Positions 1 through 9,866 of a DNA stretch of 64,000 nt are shown here, piece by piece. The translations under genes were made by a program, and so were the position numbers. This stretch comes from Nocardiopsis mwathae (GTDB lineage: Bacteria; Actinomycetota; Actinomycetes; Streptosporangiales; Streptosporangiaceae). The stretch lies in NCBI RefSeq assembly GCF_014201195.1, contig NZ_JACHDS010000001.1, positions 372,001-436,000 of the forward strand, in the 5' to 3' direction. The notes under the pieces are model-generated. The model saw only the letters and a list, made by a program, of their open reading frames with translations, was not told the origin of the DNA and did no database searches. Numbering within the stretch: position 1 is the first letter of the stretch; every line of letters begins with the position of its first letter.

Positions 1-617
1 GTGCCGTCGGCGAGCTGCCCGGCGCCGTCGGCGGCCTCCTCGGTCTTGTCCTGGATGTCGTTGAAGCCGAGGAACATCGAGTCGAGGTACTTGCCGGTCG
101 CGCTCTTGCCGGCCGCGGCCTGGATCTCCTTGAACGCCGATCCCATGAGCTGGCGGACGATGTAGCTGTTGGCGTCGTTGTAGTGCGCCTCCAGCATGGC
201 CGGCACCGGGTCGGCCTCGTCCTCGGAGGGAGAGGCCAGGTTGGCGCTGAAGTCGTGGGGGATGGTGAGGGAGACGTAGTAGCGGCCCGTGGCCACGCCG
301 TCGGCGGCCTCGTCGGCGTCGACGAGCCGCCAGTCGAGGTCGCCGCCCTCCAGGAGTTCGTCGGTGATGTCCTGGCCGGCGTGGGTCTCCTCGCCGTCGA
401 CGGTGACCGGTTCGTCCTCGTTGACCAGGGCCACCGGCAGGTTGTCCATCTTGCCGAAGGGGTCCCAGAACGACGCCAGGTACAGCCCGGAGTACAGCAG
501 CGGGATGAGCGCCAGTGCGGCCAGGGCGGCGACCGGCAGTGGTGAGCGGAAGAAGGACCGCACCGAGAGCCCGCCGAGCCGCAGTGCCGGCAGTATCCGG
601 ACCTTCGGGAGCTTCAC
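1..617 (-). CDS. YhgE/Pip-family membrane protein, N-terminal part (C-terminus off window)
   Basis: The visible part starts with a basic leader (KLPKVRILPALRLGG) and one hydrophobic segment (about residues 26-46), followed by a periplasm-type domain with the VALVNEDEP stretch typical of YhgE/Pip proteins. Relatives are large membrane proteins of the ABC-2 permease fold, named after the Lactococcus phage infection protein; their substrate is generally unknown. The start is GTG at 617. It overlaps the stop codon of the upstream ATPase gene as GTGA, so the two are translationally coupled and probably form one export complex. The gene runs off the left edge, so length and C-terminal membrane helices cannot be judged. 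Family assignment is fairly sure; the substrate is unknown. Confidence 0.8.
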   Translation of the reverse strand, partial: MKLPKVRILPALRLGGLSVRSFFRSPLPVAALAALALIPLLYSGLYLASFWDPFGKMDNLPVALVNEDEPVTVDGEETHAGQDITDELLEGGDLDWRLVDADEAADGVATGRYYVSLTIPHDFSANLASPSEDEADPVPAMLEAHYNDANSYIVRQLMGSAFKEIQAAAGKSATGKYLDSMFLGFNDIQDKTEEAADGAGQLADG

Positions 618-1414
618 GCGTTCTTCTCCTTCGTCTTCTTCTCGTCGTCGCCCGTGCCCGACCCGTTGCGCCGTCCCTCGCCCTTGCCCTCGCCCCGGCC
701 CAGCAGCCCGGCCAGGCTCAGCCTCCGGTGTCGCCCTCGCGGGAGGGGCGGCGGGACGTATTCGTTCTCGGGTCGGGTGAGGGGGATGAGGGTGGTGTCG
801 GTGGGGGTGCAGGTGGGGTCGGTTGTGGTGGTGATGATGGTGAGGCCGTGGTGGGCGAGGTCGGTGAGGGTGTGCCAGAGGTGGGTGCGGTGGGTGGGGG
901 AGAGGCCGTTGTCGATGTTGTCGATGAGGAGGAGGCGGGGTTCGTCGATGAGTGCGAGGGCGATGCCGAGGCGGGTTTTCTCGTTGGCGGTGAGGTCGGA
1001 GATGAGGCGGGTGGTGTCGAGGTCGGCGAGGCCGGCGTGGGTGAGTGCGGTGTCGGTGAGGGTGGTGTTGGCGGGGCGGAGGCGGAGGTAGTGGCGTTCG
1101 GTGAGGTGTTCGTGGACGCGGAGGTGGTTGTCGAGGTCGTTGACGCCGGGGGTGTGGGCGAGGGCGGCGATGTGGCGGATGGTGCGGGCTTTTTTGGGGT
1201 GGGGGTGGCCGTCGATGGTGAGGGTGCCGCTGGTGGGGGTCATGCGGGCGGCGAGGGTGAGCAGGAGTGCGGTGCGGCCGGTGCCGGAGTCGGCGTGGAA
1301 GGTGGTGATGGTGCCGGGGTGGGCGGTGAAGGTGATGTCGGTGTAGACGGTGCCTTGGCGGGTGTGTAGTTCGAGGTGGTCGGCTTCGACTCTGGCTCCT
1401 GTGGCCCGACGCAT
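614..1414 (-). CDS. ABC-type ATPase with degenerate catalytic motifs, partner of the YhgE/Pip protein
   Basis: A 266-residue ABC ATPase fold. The P-loop reads ADSGTGRTALL, with Arg in place of the catalytic Lys. The signature region reads LTANEKTR rather than LSGGQ. Walker B reads LLLIDNIDNGL, with Asn where the catalytic Glu is normal. The last 40 or so residues are a charged, low-complexity tail (GEGKGEGRRNGSG). The gene sits directly upstream of, and overlaps by 4 nt, the YhgE/Pip gene, and a perfect palindromic operator lies about 20 bp before its ATG. GGGAG precedes the start at suitable spacing. The family position is clear, but with three motifs altered it may bind nucleotide and hydrolyse it poorly, or act structurally. 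Confidence 0.8.
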   Translation of the reverse strand: MRRATGARVEADHLELHTRQGTVYTDITFTAHPGTITTFHADSGTGRTALLLTLAARMTPTSGTLTIDGHPHPKKARTIRHIAALAHTPGVNDLDNHLRVHEHLTERHYLRLRPANTTLTDTALTHAGLADLDTTRLISDLTANEKTRLGIALALIDEPRLLLIDNIDNGLSPTHRTHLWHTLTDLAHHGLTIITTTTDPTCTPTDTTLIPLTRPENEYVPPPLPRGRHRRLSLAGLLGRGEGKGEGRRNGSGTGDDEKKTKEKNA

Positions 1415-1434
1415 CCCCAGCTCCCATTCACGTA

Positions 1435-1458
1435 TTTGAACTGACCAGTCAGTTCAAA
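1435..1458. promoter_or_regulatory. Perfect 24-bp palindrome, probable TetR-family operator
   Basis: Two perfect 11-bp arms, TTTGAACTGAC and GTCAGTTCAAA, are separated by CA. The GACCAGTC-like core is typical of TetR/QacR-type operators. It lies 20 bp upstream of the ATPase start. A possible minus-strand -10 (TACTAT, 1460-1465) abuts it, so a bound repressor would cover the transcription start. The matching regulator is not in the visible sequence and may be beyond the left edge. Confidence 0.7.
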
Positions 1459-1664
1459 AATAGTACGCACGAGAACCCGTTCGTGGCGCCCGCAAACGTG
1501 GGTTGGGACACAGTTCTGCCTACAGGGAGGGGAGTGCGAGCACGGCACGACCGCCTGACCGCAGCAGATGGCTGAAATCGGCCAATTTCGTGGGATGTGT
1601 TCCCCCGGTGGGGGCAGGAGGCATAGCGTCGGCTCCATCCCCCTGCGATCGGAGGAGCCCAGCC

Positions 1665-2168
1665 ATGCCTCGTCAGCGCCCGGCCGCGCTCGACTCCCCG
1701 CTCACCAAGCGGGCCCTGAAGATCATGTCGCGCGTGAACGCCTTCGCCTACCGGGCCACCGACGGCTACGTCGGCGGCAGGCTCCCCGCGCACAGCGGCG
1801 CCCCCGACGGCATCCCCGTGTGCCTGCTGACGACCCGCGGGCGCAAGACCGGGCGGCTGCGCACCGCTCCGCTGCTCTACCTGAGCGACCCCGGCTCCGA
1901 GGGTGAGCGCGTGGTCGTCGTCGCCTCCCAGGGCGGGATGGAGCGGCACCCCCTGTGGTTCCGCAACATCCTCGCGGAGCCCACCGTCATCGTGCAGACC
2001 GGCGGCCGGATGCGCCGCATGCGCGCCCGGGTCGCCGACGACCTCGAACGCGCCGAACTGTGGCCGCGGCTCGTCGAGCTCTACCCCGACTACGCCGACT
2101 ACCAGTCCTGGACCGACCGGGTCATCCCGGTCGTGATCTGCGAGGCCGCCGCCCGACCGGCCGCCTGA
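1665..2168 (+). CDS. Deazaflavin (F420)-dependent nitroreductase-family protein
   Basis: A 167-residue protein of the Ddn/Rv3547-like split-barrel family (DUF385), whose members use reduced F420 or other cofactors to reduce quinones or nitroaromatics. Family features visible are LLTTRGRKTGRLRTAPLLY, the GGMERHPLWFRNILAEP stretch that forms the deazaflavin pocket, and a C-terminal YADYQSWTDRVIPVVI block. Length is normal for the family. The ATG at 1665 has GGAGGA at 1651-1656; the reading frame is open upstream but has no better start. It is a single gene, ending before a strong hairpin shared with the convergent guaB1. The physiological substrate is not predictable. Confidence 0.85.
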   Translation: MPRQRPAALDSPLTKRALKIMSRVNAFAYRATDGYVGGRLPAHSGAPDGIPVCLLTTRGRKTGRLRTAPLLYLSDPGSEGERVVVVASQGGMERHPLWFRNILAEPTVIVQTGGRMRRMRARVADDLERAELWPRLVELYPDYADYQSWTDRVIPVVICEAAARPAA

Positions 2169-2243
2169 TCCGTTCCCGCAGGCCCCGCAGGCCCGGGGCC
2201 GGTGCGCGCACCCGGTGCGGCCGTCCACGTCACCGGGAACGCG

Positions 2244-2282
2244 GGAGGGGAGCCCCCACGACCATGGTGGGAGCTCCCCTCC
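2244..2282. terminator. Bidirectional hairpin between convergent genes
   Basis: Two 16-nt arms (2244-2259 and 2267-2282) pair at 15 of 16 positions around a 7-nt loop. It lies between the ends of the deazaflavin reductase gene (+) and guaB1 (-), as expected of a shared intrinsic terminator. No long T-run is seen, which is usual in high-GC actinomycetes. Its sequence is unrelated to the CCTCCGAYGRTCTCGG palindrome family found elsewhere in the window. Confidence 0.65.
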
Positions 2283-2381
2283 GCGGGAATGCCGGTGTCG
2301 GCGCGCCCTCGTGCGGCGTTCCGCGCCCGACCGTTCCCGTGCGCTTCCGTGCCGGCTCCGCCGCCGGCAGCGAGGCCCGGC

Positions 2382-3914
<1,533 letters not shown>

Positions 3915-4083
3915 TTATTGCCGGACCGATTAGCCCAGGTGACATGTCGTCTGGAATGATCGGCGGCTGACACAGATCCCCTCCCCACCCGGATACCCTC
4001 CCCGCTCACCCGAGCGTGAGCGATCACCCTGCGTGGTCGAAATCCGACACGCGGCACGGGGCCGGAGTCCCGCAGGAGACGAC

Positions 4084-5082
4084 ATGACGAGCTTCACACT
4101 CGCGGACGTCCGCGAGCGCACCTACAAGAGCCGCGACGCCTGGTGGACGGTGTTCCTCGTCGACCCGCTGGCGTCCCGGCTGGTGGTGTGGACCGCCAAC
4201 CGCACGAACATCACGCCGAACCAGATCACGTTCGGCGCGGGCGTGCTGGGGGTGGGCGCCGCCGTGTCCTTCGCGCTCGCCGACTGGCCGTGGCTGGTGC
4301 TCGGTGCTCTGCTGTTCCACCTGAGCTTCGTGCTGGACTGCATGGACGGCAAGATCGCGCGGCTGAAGAACAACGGCTCGGTCTTCGGCGCGTGGGTGGA
4401 CTTCGTCTTCGACCGCGTCCGGTTCTTCGGCTGCATGATGGCGCTGCTGATCGGCCAGTGGGCCGCCACCGGCCAGGTCGCCTACCTCGTGCTCGCGCCG
4501 GTGGTGATCTTCCTCGACCTGTTCCGCTACCTGAACGGCTCGCAGGTCGCCAAGACCCGCAGCGCCATGCGGGAGAAGCTGCGCGCCGCGGCCGAGGGCC
4601 GGGCCGTGGACGGGACGGTCGACGACCCGGAGAGCACCGAGACGGCGGAGGGCCGGCGCGGGGAAGGAGAGGACGGCGAGAACGGGGAGGACCGCGTCGT
4701 CTTCATGGAGGAGGTCCTGCGGGACAACCCCGAGCTGAAGGCCGAGGATGTGCGCAACGGCCGGCACCCGGCCGGGGCGCGGGTCATCGACGTGCACCAG
4801 GGGTTCAGCCGCAGGTTCGGCGCCTACGAGCGGGTCCGCGACGCCCTGCTGCGCAGCCGGGTCCGCCCGCACCTGTTCAGCGGGATCGAGTTCGAGATGT
4901 TCGTGTGCGTCGTCGCGCCGCTCACCGCGCTCCTCTCGCTCGTCACGGGCCTGAGCAGCCTGATCATCCCGGTGACGGTGTTCTCCTGCCTCGCGCTGGC
5001 GGCGTTCGAGGTCGTCATCATCTACAAGCTGTGGCTGGCCACCCGCGACTTCACCCGGGAACTCGCCAGGCTCCAGGCCTGA
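4084..5082 (+). CDS. CDP-alcohol phosphatidyltransferase family membrane protein
   Basis: A 332-residue integral membrane enzyme. The full family signature is present: D85-x2-D88-G89-x2-A92-R93-x8-G102-x3-D106-x3-D110, the metal and CDP site. Hydrophobic helices lie at about 48-84, 112-160 and 275-315. Between helices is an unusually long hydrophilic insert (about 175-265, rich in E, G and D) not needed by the minimal fold. Such enzymes transfer a phospho-alcohol from CDP onto an acceptor in phospholipid or cell-wall polymer synthesis; the alcohol here cannot be told. AGGAG at 4074-4078 selects ATG 4084. The gene stands alone, followed by a palindromic repeat element. Confidence 0.85.
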   Translation: MTSFTLADVRERTYKSRDAWWTVFLVDPLASRLVVWTANRTNITPNQITFGAGVLGVGAAVSFALADWPWLVLGALLFHLSFVLDCMDGKIARLKNNGSVFGAWVDFVFDRVRFFGCMMALLIGQWAATGQVAYLVLAPVVIFLDLFRYLNGSQVAKTRSAMREKLRAAAEGRAVDGTVDDPESTETAEGRRGEGEDGENGEDRVVFMEEVLRDNPELKAEDVRNGRHPAGARVIDVHQGFSRRFGAYERVRDALLRSRVRPHLFSGIEFEMFVCVVAPLTALLSLVTGLSSLIIPVTVFSCLALAAFEVVIIYKLWLATRDFTRELARLQA

Positions 5083-5094
5083 GGCCACCCCGCC

Positions 5095-5163
5095 CCTCCG
5101 ACGGTCCCGGGGCCGCCGACCCACTACCGCTGCGCGGTCGGCGGTTTCCGAGACCATCGGAGG
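5095..5163. repeat. Palindromic element, intergenic copy A
   Basis: Imperfect inverted repeat with arms 5095-5121 and 5136-5163 and a 14-nt loop. The outer termini read CCTCCGACGGTCCCGG on the left and, as reverse complement of the right arm, CCTCCGATGGTCTCGG. These match the termini of the copies at 8773 and 23587, making it one family. It fills the 102-bp gap between convergent genes and probably also acts as a bidirectional terminator. Confidence 0.75.
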
Positions 5164-5184
5164 CGGTGGGGCGCTGCGAGGAGG

Positions 5185-6345
5185 TCAGCGGGCGGCGTAC
5201 TCCAGGCGGCGTGCCTCGCCGGAGGGGCCGCTGCCGGAAGGCGCACCCTGCCCGGTTCCGCGCCGGATGGCCCAACCGACCGACGGCTCCACGGCCCACC
5301 TGGTGGCCCGGCGCACCCACGGCGAGCACAGCGCCAGCGTCACCGGGATCGACAGCAGCAGGTTCACGGCGAACGAGCCGTGCGGGCCGAACACCGCGTT
5401 GGAGTAGTCGTACCAGCCGAACTGGTCGGAGATCCGGATCACCAGTCCGTGCAGCAGGAACACGTACATGGTGAGCGCGCCCAGCCGGGTGTACCACGTG
5501 GTGCGGCGGGGCGTGAGCGAGAGGAACGCCGCGGTCAGCGCGAACGCGAGCAGCAGGAAGGCGACGCGTCCGGGCAGGCCCACCGGGAGGATGTCGACGT
5601 CCCGGTCGGTCAGGCTCTCCCGCCAGTAGATCCACTCCCGGCTCAGCTGCTCCAGATAGGCGTAGCAGAGAATGAACGTCGCCACCATGAGCACGGCGCT
5701 GCCGGCCTTCACCCAACCCGCCCTGAGCAGCGCGAAGTGCCGCTTCTCCAGCAGCAGCCCGGCGACGAAGAACGGGAGCAGGCTGATGATGCGCGAGATG
5801 CCCAGCGCGTCGCCGGTCGCCGCCAGGCCGCCGAACAGCGAGATGGCGATGGCGGCGGTCAGCGGCCAGCGCAGCCGCTTCCACAGCGGGACGGTCAGCC
5901 GCCACACGAACAGGGCGGCCAGGAACCAGGTCAGCCACAGCGGCTCCAACGGGCCGTCGGGCAGCCCGCGCTGGACGCTCAGCGACTGCAGCGCATAGAT
6001 GCCCCAGAAGACGAGATAGGGCGCGGCGACCGTGGCCAGCAGCCGGTCGATGCGCGCGGGCGAACCGTCGAACGACTTCGACAGGTAGCCGCTGATCAGC
6101 GCGAACGCCGGCATGTGGAACAGGTAGATCCAGAAGTAGACCGCATTGGCCTCGCGGGTCTCGGTGGTCGGTGCGATGACGTGACCGATGACCACCAGCA
6201 GGATCAGCAGGAACTTCGCGTTGTCGAGTAGGGCGTCACGCGGCTGTGGCGGAGGCTCCTTCCGCCCCTCGGGCGTTTTCCGTGACGGGTCGGCGTCGCC
6301 GGGCTCGGGTTCGGGTTCGGACGGACGTGTCGAGATAGAGGCCAC
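5185..6345 (-). CDS. Membrane acyltransferase of the acyltransferase-3 / fucose 4-O-acetylase-like family
   Basis: A polytopic protein of about 386 residues. After a polar, Pro/Glu-rich N-terminus comes LLDNAKFLLILLVVIGHVI, the family's first helix with its conserved His, then some nine more hydrophobic segments, including FWIYLFHMPAFALISGYL and MYVFLLHGLVIR. Family members move acetyl or other acyl groups across the membrane onto sugars or polymers. GTG 6345 is chosen because GGAG lies 6 nt upstream. The frame is open further upstream (possible start 6447), but that extension is low-complexity. It is convergent with the CDP-alcohol transferase gene, and both could modify the envelope; that link is inference. 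Confidence 0.8.
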   Translation of the reverse strand: MASISTRPSEPEPEPGDADPSRKTPEGRKEPPPQPRDALLDNAKFLLILLVVIGHVIAPTTETREANAVYFWIYLFHMPAFALISGYLSKSFDGSPARIDRLLATVAAPYLVFWGIYALQSLSVQRGLPDGPLEPLWLTWFLAALFVWRLTVPLWKRLRWPLTAAIAISLFGGLAATGDALGISRIISLLPFFVAGLLLEKRHFALLRAGWVKAGSAVLMVATFILCYAYLEQLSREWIYWRESLTDRDVDILPVGLPGRVAFLLLAFALTAAFLSLTPRRTTWYTRLGALTMYVFLLHGLVIRISDQFGWYDYSNAVFGPHGSFAVNLLLSIPVTLALCSPWVRRATRWAVEPSVGWAIRRGTGQGAPSGSGPSGEARRLEYAAR

Positions 6346-6955
6346 TGGTGTCTCCAAGTCACCGGATTCGGGGCTGTGGGGACGTGCCGGAACGTTCGGG
6401 TGGCCACCGGCCCCCTGCGGCGCGGAGCGGGGGCGCGCCGCCGCCATCGCGTGTGGTGGAACCGGCGGGGGTGAGGGCCGATGACCGCAGCCTGAGAATC
6501 GGCTGTGAACCCTGGGAGGGCACCCTACCGCCCATGGCCGGACCAGGCCACGGGGTACCGTGACCGATCGCGCACGTCCGGTAGGGGGCGCCGCATCGGT
6601 AATGGCTCGGATCAGGCACGATACGCACTTGGCCGCTCATTCCCCCCGTAATCCCCCGTAGCCGCCGACCCTAGCGACAGGTGGAGAAACGGTGCGGAAG
6701 GCTGGGCGATCACTCAGGGTTCTCCCAGGTTTCTCGTGGTGAGATCGGCCGGTTTCCGGGCATGGCCGTCCCGGAAGGGAGCCCGGCGGGAGTTTGAGAT
6801 TCGCCGGGGCGAGCGAGACAATCGGCGCGGCGGACGTCCGCCGGTGAAGTGGCCGGACACCCCCCGGCCGCCTGCCGAACCGATGGAAGAAGGCGGTGGA
6901 AGCGGTGCCGCACGCGGTCGATCCCAGGCGCGTAGCCCAGCACGGTGGCGCGGTC
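6346..6955. other. Divergent intergenic region, no gene seen
   Basis: About 610 bp between the acyltransferase start (-) and the amidohydrolase start (+). Short open frames here have no family resemblance or ribosome-binding site. Promoters for both flanking genes must lie here, but I could not identify -35/-10 pairs with confidence. Confidence 0.5.
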
Positions 6956-8755
6956 ATGCGACTCGTCGACGAGATCTTCCCCCTCGTCGAGGGGTTCTAC
7001 GTTGACCTGCACAAGAACCCGGAACTCTCGCACGCCGAGTACCGGACGGCCAATTCCGTGGCCGAATGGCTCACACGCTCCGGCTTCGAGGTGACCACCG
7101 GTGTCGGCGGCACCGGTGTGGTCGGTCTTCTGCGCAACGGCGACGGGCCCACGGTCATGTTGCGCGCCGACATGGACGCGCTGCCCATGGAGGAGAAGAC
7201 GGGGCTGCCCTACGCGAGCACCGCGCACGGCACCGACGCCGACGGCAACGAGGTCCCGATCATGCACGCCTGCGGCCACGACGCGCACACCGCGTGCCTC
7301 GTGGGCACCGCCGACCTGCTCGCCGAGGCCCGCGACCGGTGGCGCGGCACGCTCATGGTCGTCGCGCAGCCGGCCGAGGAGACGATCGAGGGCGCGGACG
7401 CCATGGTGGCCGACGGCCTCTACGAGCGCTTCGGGCGCCCCGATGTCATCCTCGGCCAGCACGTCGGCCCGCAGCCGGCCGGAATGGTCTCGCACCGTGC
7501 CGGTGTCCTGCTCGCCGCCAGCGAAGCCATGTCCGTGCGGGTCTTCGGATCCGGCGGTCACGCCTCACGGCCCGACGCCACCGTCGACCCCGTGGTGATC
7601 GCCGCGAACATCATCACCCGGCTGCAGACCGTGGTCTCGCGGGAGATCAGCCCCAGCGAGATGGCCGTCGTGACGGTCGGCATGGTGCGCGCCGGGACCA
7701 AGGCCAACATCATCCCCGACGAGGCCTACCTGGAGATCAACACCCGTGCCCTGAACGAGCTGGTGGCCGGGCGGCTGCGCTCGGCCATCGACCGGATCGT
7801 CCGGGCCGAGGCCGCCGCGTCGGGCGCGCCGCGGGACCCCGAGATCACCGTGCTCCAGCAAGCCGGGGTGACGGCCAACGACCCCGACCACACCCGCGAC
7901 GTCTCCGCGGCGCACCGCGCGTACTTCGGCGAGGGCTACGTCATCGACCTGCCCGAGCCGGTGACCGGCAGCGAGGACTTCGGTGCGTTCGGCCTGCCCG
8001 GCCATCCGGAGCCGATCCCCTACGTCTACTGGTTCATCGGCGGGACACCGCACGACGTGTGGCAGGCGGCGCCGGGCGACACCCCCTACGAGAAGCTGGC
8101 GTCGGTGCCGAGCAACCACTCGCCGTTCTTCGCCCCGGACCGCGAGCCCACCCTGCGGGCCGGGCTCGCGGCGCTGACCATCGGCGCCCTCACCTACCTG
8201 GGGCGGGAGCGGGACGCCGCGCCGACCGGGGAGCAGCAGGCGTTCCCGGCCGAGGCACCGCCGGAGTCGGCCGTGGCAGACGCCGCGCCGTTCGCCGAGC
8301 CCGCGGCCCCGACCGTCGCCGAACCGGCCCCGATGGCGACCGCCGCTCCGGTCCCGGCCCCCGAGCCGGAACCGGAACCGGGCGAGGCCGCCGCCCCGGA
8401 GGAGCCCGGTGCCGAGGGCGCCGACGAACCGGCCGCGGGCGGGGAGGAGAGCGACGACGAGTCCACGCACCAGGCCGACATGGCGGCGCTGCTGGAGGAG
8501 ACCGGCGGCACCCGATCCTCCGGGGACGACGTGGAGGAGTCCACCCAGAACGCGGACATGGCGGCGCTGCTGGCCGAGGAGGACGCGGTCCTGGCCCCCA
8601 CCCCGCCGCAGGGCACCCCGGTTGCGGCACCGCCGCCCCAGGGCGCGCCGATCGCCGCCCCGCCGCCGCCCCAGGGCTCGACCCCCTACCCCGGCAGTGC
8701 CGCGCACACCCCTGACCAGGACCCGCCGCAGGAAGAGCCGCCCTACCGCCTCTAG
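6956..8755 (+). CDS. M20-family amidohydrolase with long acidic, Pro/Ala-rich C-terminal tail
   Basis: Residues 1 to about 412 form a complete M20D amidohydrolase (IAA-amino-acid hydrolase/hippuricase type): DLHKNPELS near the start, MHACGHDAHTA with metal ligands Cys106 and His108, the catalytic PAEE glutamate pair, GQHV, and a dimerisation lid. Such enzymes cleave N-acyl amino acids. Residues 415-599 are not part of the enzyme fold: a low-complexity A/P/E-rich stretch holding two similar acidic peptides (ESTHQADMAALLEE near 502 and ESTQNADMAALLAEE near 529) and a Pro-Gln-rich end. ATG 6956 gives a normal N-terminus with GGTGG upstream; GTG 6896 or 6905 would add 20 or 17 residues. It may be cotranscribed with the M48 protease gene. 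Confidence 0.85.
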   Translation: MRLVDEIFPLVEGFYVDLHKNPELSHAEYRTANSVAEWLTRSGFEVTTGVGGTGVVGLLRNGDGPTVMLRADMDALPMEEKTGLPYASTAHGTDADGNEVPIMHACGHDAHTACLVGTADLLAEARDRWRGTLMVVAQPAEETIEGADAMVADGLYERFGRPDVILGQHVGPQPAGMVSHRAGVLLAASEAMSVRVFGSGGHASRPDATVDPVVIAANIITRLQTVVSREISPSEMAVVTVGMVRAGTKANIIPDEAYLEINTRALNELVAGRLRSAIDRIVRAEAAASGAPRDPEITVLQQAGVTANDPDHTRDVSAAHRAYFGEGYVIDLPEPVTGSEDFGAFGLPGHPEPIPYVYWFIGGTPHDVWQAAPGDTPYEKLASVPSNHSPFFAPDREPTLRAGLAALTIGALTYLGRERDAAPTGEQQAFPAEAPPESAVADAAPFAEPAAPTVAEPAPMATAAPVPAPEPEPEPGEAAAPEEPGAEGADEPAAGGEESDDESTHQADMAALLEETGGTRSSGDDVEESTQNADMAALLAEEDAVLAPTPPQGTPVAAPPPQGAPIAAPPPPQGSTPYPGSAAHTPDQDPPQEEPPYRL

Positions 8756-8772
8756 GCTCCCTCCGCCGCCCC

Positions 8773-8844
8773 CCTCCGATGATCTCCGGAGAACGGTCCG
8801 AATTCCGGTGCGAATTCGGACCGGTCTCCCGAGATCGTCGGAGG
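8773..8844. repeat. Palindromic element, intergenic copy B
   Basis: Inverted repeat with 32-nt arms (8773-8804, 8813-8844) matching at 29 of 32 positions around an 8-nt loop. Left terminus CCTCCGATGATCTCC; right terminus, reverse-complemented, CCTCCGACGATCTCGG. It nearly fills the gap between the amidohydrolase and protease genes. CCGATGATCTC is shared exactly with the right arm of three of the four PKS-internal copies. Confidence 0.85.
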
Positions 8845-8873
8845 AGAGGGCGGAGCGGCACCACAATGGTCGG

Positions 8874-9671
8874 ATGGGATGGGTGACGTGGGGGAGCCGA
8901 CGTCGGCGCCGGGTGTTGCGGCACCCGCGAGAGAACCTGTTCCTGGGGATGTGCGTGGCGGTCACGCTGCTCGCGGTCATGGGGGCGGTGAACCGCTCGG
9001 TCGGCGGTGACACCGGCCAGCCGCTGCTCCTGCTCAGCGTTCCCGGGGCGGTCTTCTTCGCACGCGGGATCCTGTATGCCAAACAGCGGTCCAACGGGGT
9101 GCGGATCTCGGAGACGCAGTTCCCCGCAGCGCACCGGATGGTCGTCGACGCCGCCCGCGAACTCGGGCTGCCGAAGGTCCCCGACGCCTACGTGGTGCTC
9201 GGTAACGGGCAGCTCAACGCGTTCGCCTCCGGGCACGGCTTCCGCCGCTACGTCGCGGTCACCAGCGACCTCTTCGAGGTCGGCGGCCGCCTCCGCGACC
9301 CGGACGCGCTGCGCTTCGTCATCGGACACGAGGTCGGGCACATCGCGGCCGGGCACGGCTCCTACTGGCGGCAGTTCGGGGTGTCGGTCGCCAACGTCAT
9401 CCCCGGCATCGGGGCGACGCTCAACCGCGCCCAGGAGTACACCGCCGACAACCACGCCTACGCGTTCTGCCCGCAGGGCGTCGAGGGGCTGCGCATCCTC
9501 GCCGCCGGAAAGTACCTGTACCGCGAGGTCGACTTCGCCGACATCGCCGACCGGGCCCGAACCGACCACGGCTTCTTCGTGATGTTGGCGAACCTTCTGT
9601 CCAGCCACCCGGTGAACACCTGGCGTTTCCACGCGCTGCGCGACCGCTCGCGCCCGGGCAGGGTGCTGTGA
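8874..9671 (+). CDS. M48-family membrane-associated metallopeptidase
   Basis: A 265-residue protein with two hydrophobic segments near the N-terminus (about 22-40 and 49-63) and a cytoplasmic or lumenal peptidase domain. The zinc motif HEVGH lies at 152-156, and the third ligand is probably in AQEYTADNHAYAF. PDAYVVLGNGQLNAFASG is the M48 substrate-strand region. Relatives (HtpX/Ste24-like) take part in membrane-protein quality control. The gene is shorter than HtpX by one C-terminal membrane hairpin. ATG 8874 has only a weak ribosome-binding site and lies 30 bp after palindromic copy B. It is in the same direction as the amidohydrolase gene 118 bp upstream. Confidence 0.82.
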   Translation: MGWVTWGSRRRRRVLRHPRENLFLGMCVAVTLLAVMGAVNRSVGGDTGQPLLLLSVPGAVFFARGILYAKQRSNGVRISETQFPAAHRMVVDAARELGLPKVPDAYVVLGNGQLNAFASGHGFRRYVAVTSDLFEVGGRLRDPDALRFVIGHEVGHIAAGHGSYWRQFGVSVANVIPGIGATLNRAQEYTADNHAYAFCPQGVEGLRILAAGKYLYREVDFADIADRARTDHGFFVMLANLLSSHPVNTWRFHALRDRSRPGRVL

Positions 9672-9866
9672 CACCCGCCCCGGGAGCACGGGTGGTGCCC
9701 GCCCGGCGGTGCGCGTCCAGGACGTGTCCGGCGGATGTTCGCCGGTGAGCGGGCGGCCGCCCGCACGCCGCTTCACCGAGTCGATCCAGGCCGACTCGGC
9801 GAGTGGAGCGGCGCAGCGAGCGTCGTTCCGGTGGCCGCGAGCCGGGAATGATCCGCCGAACCCGCC

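Noticed and set aside
2244-2282. Palindromic element copy between the deazaflavin reductase gene and guaB1
   Set aside because: The hairpin sequence (GGAGGGGAGC arms) is unrelated to the repeat family.
6710-9094. Minus-strand open frames opposite the amidohydrolase and M48 genes
   Set aside because: The plus-strand genes have full family motifs and starts; the minus-strand translations match nothing and lack ribosome-binding sites.
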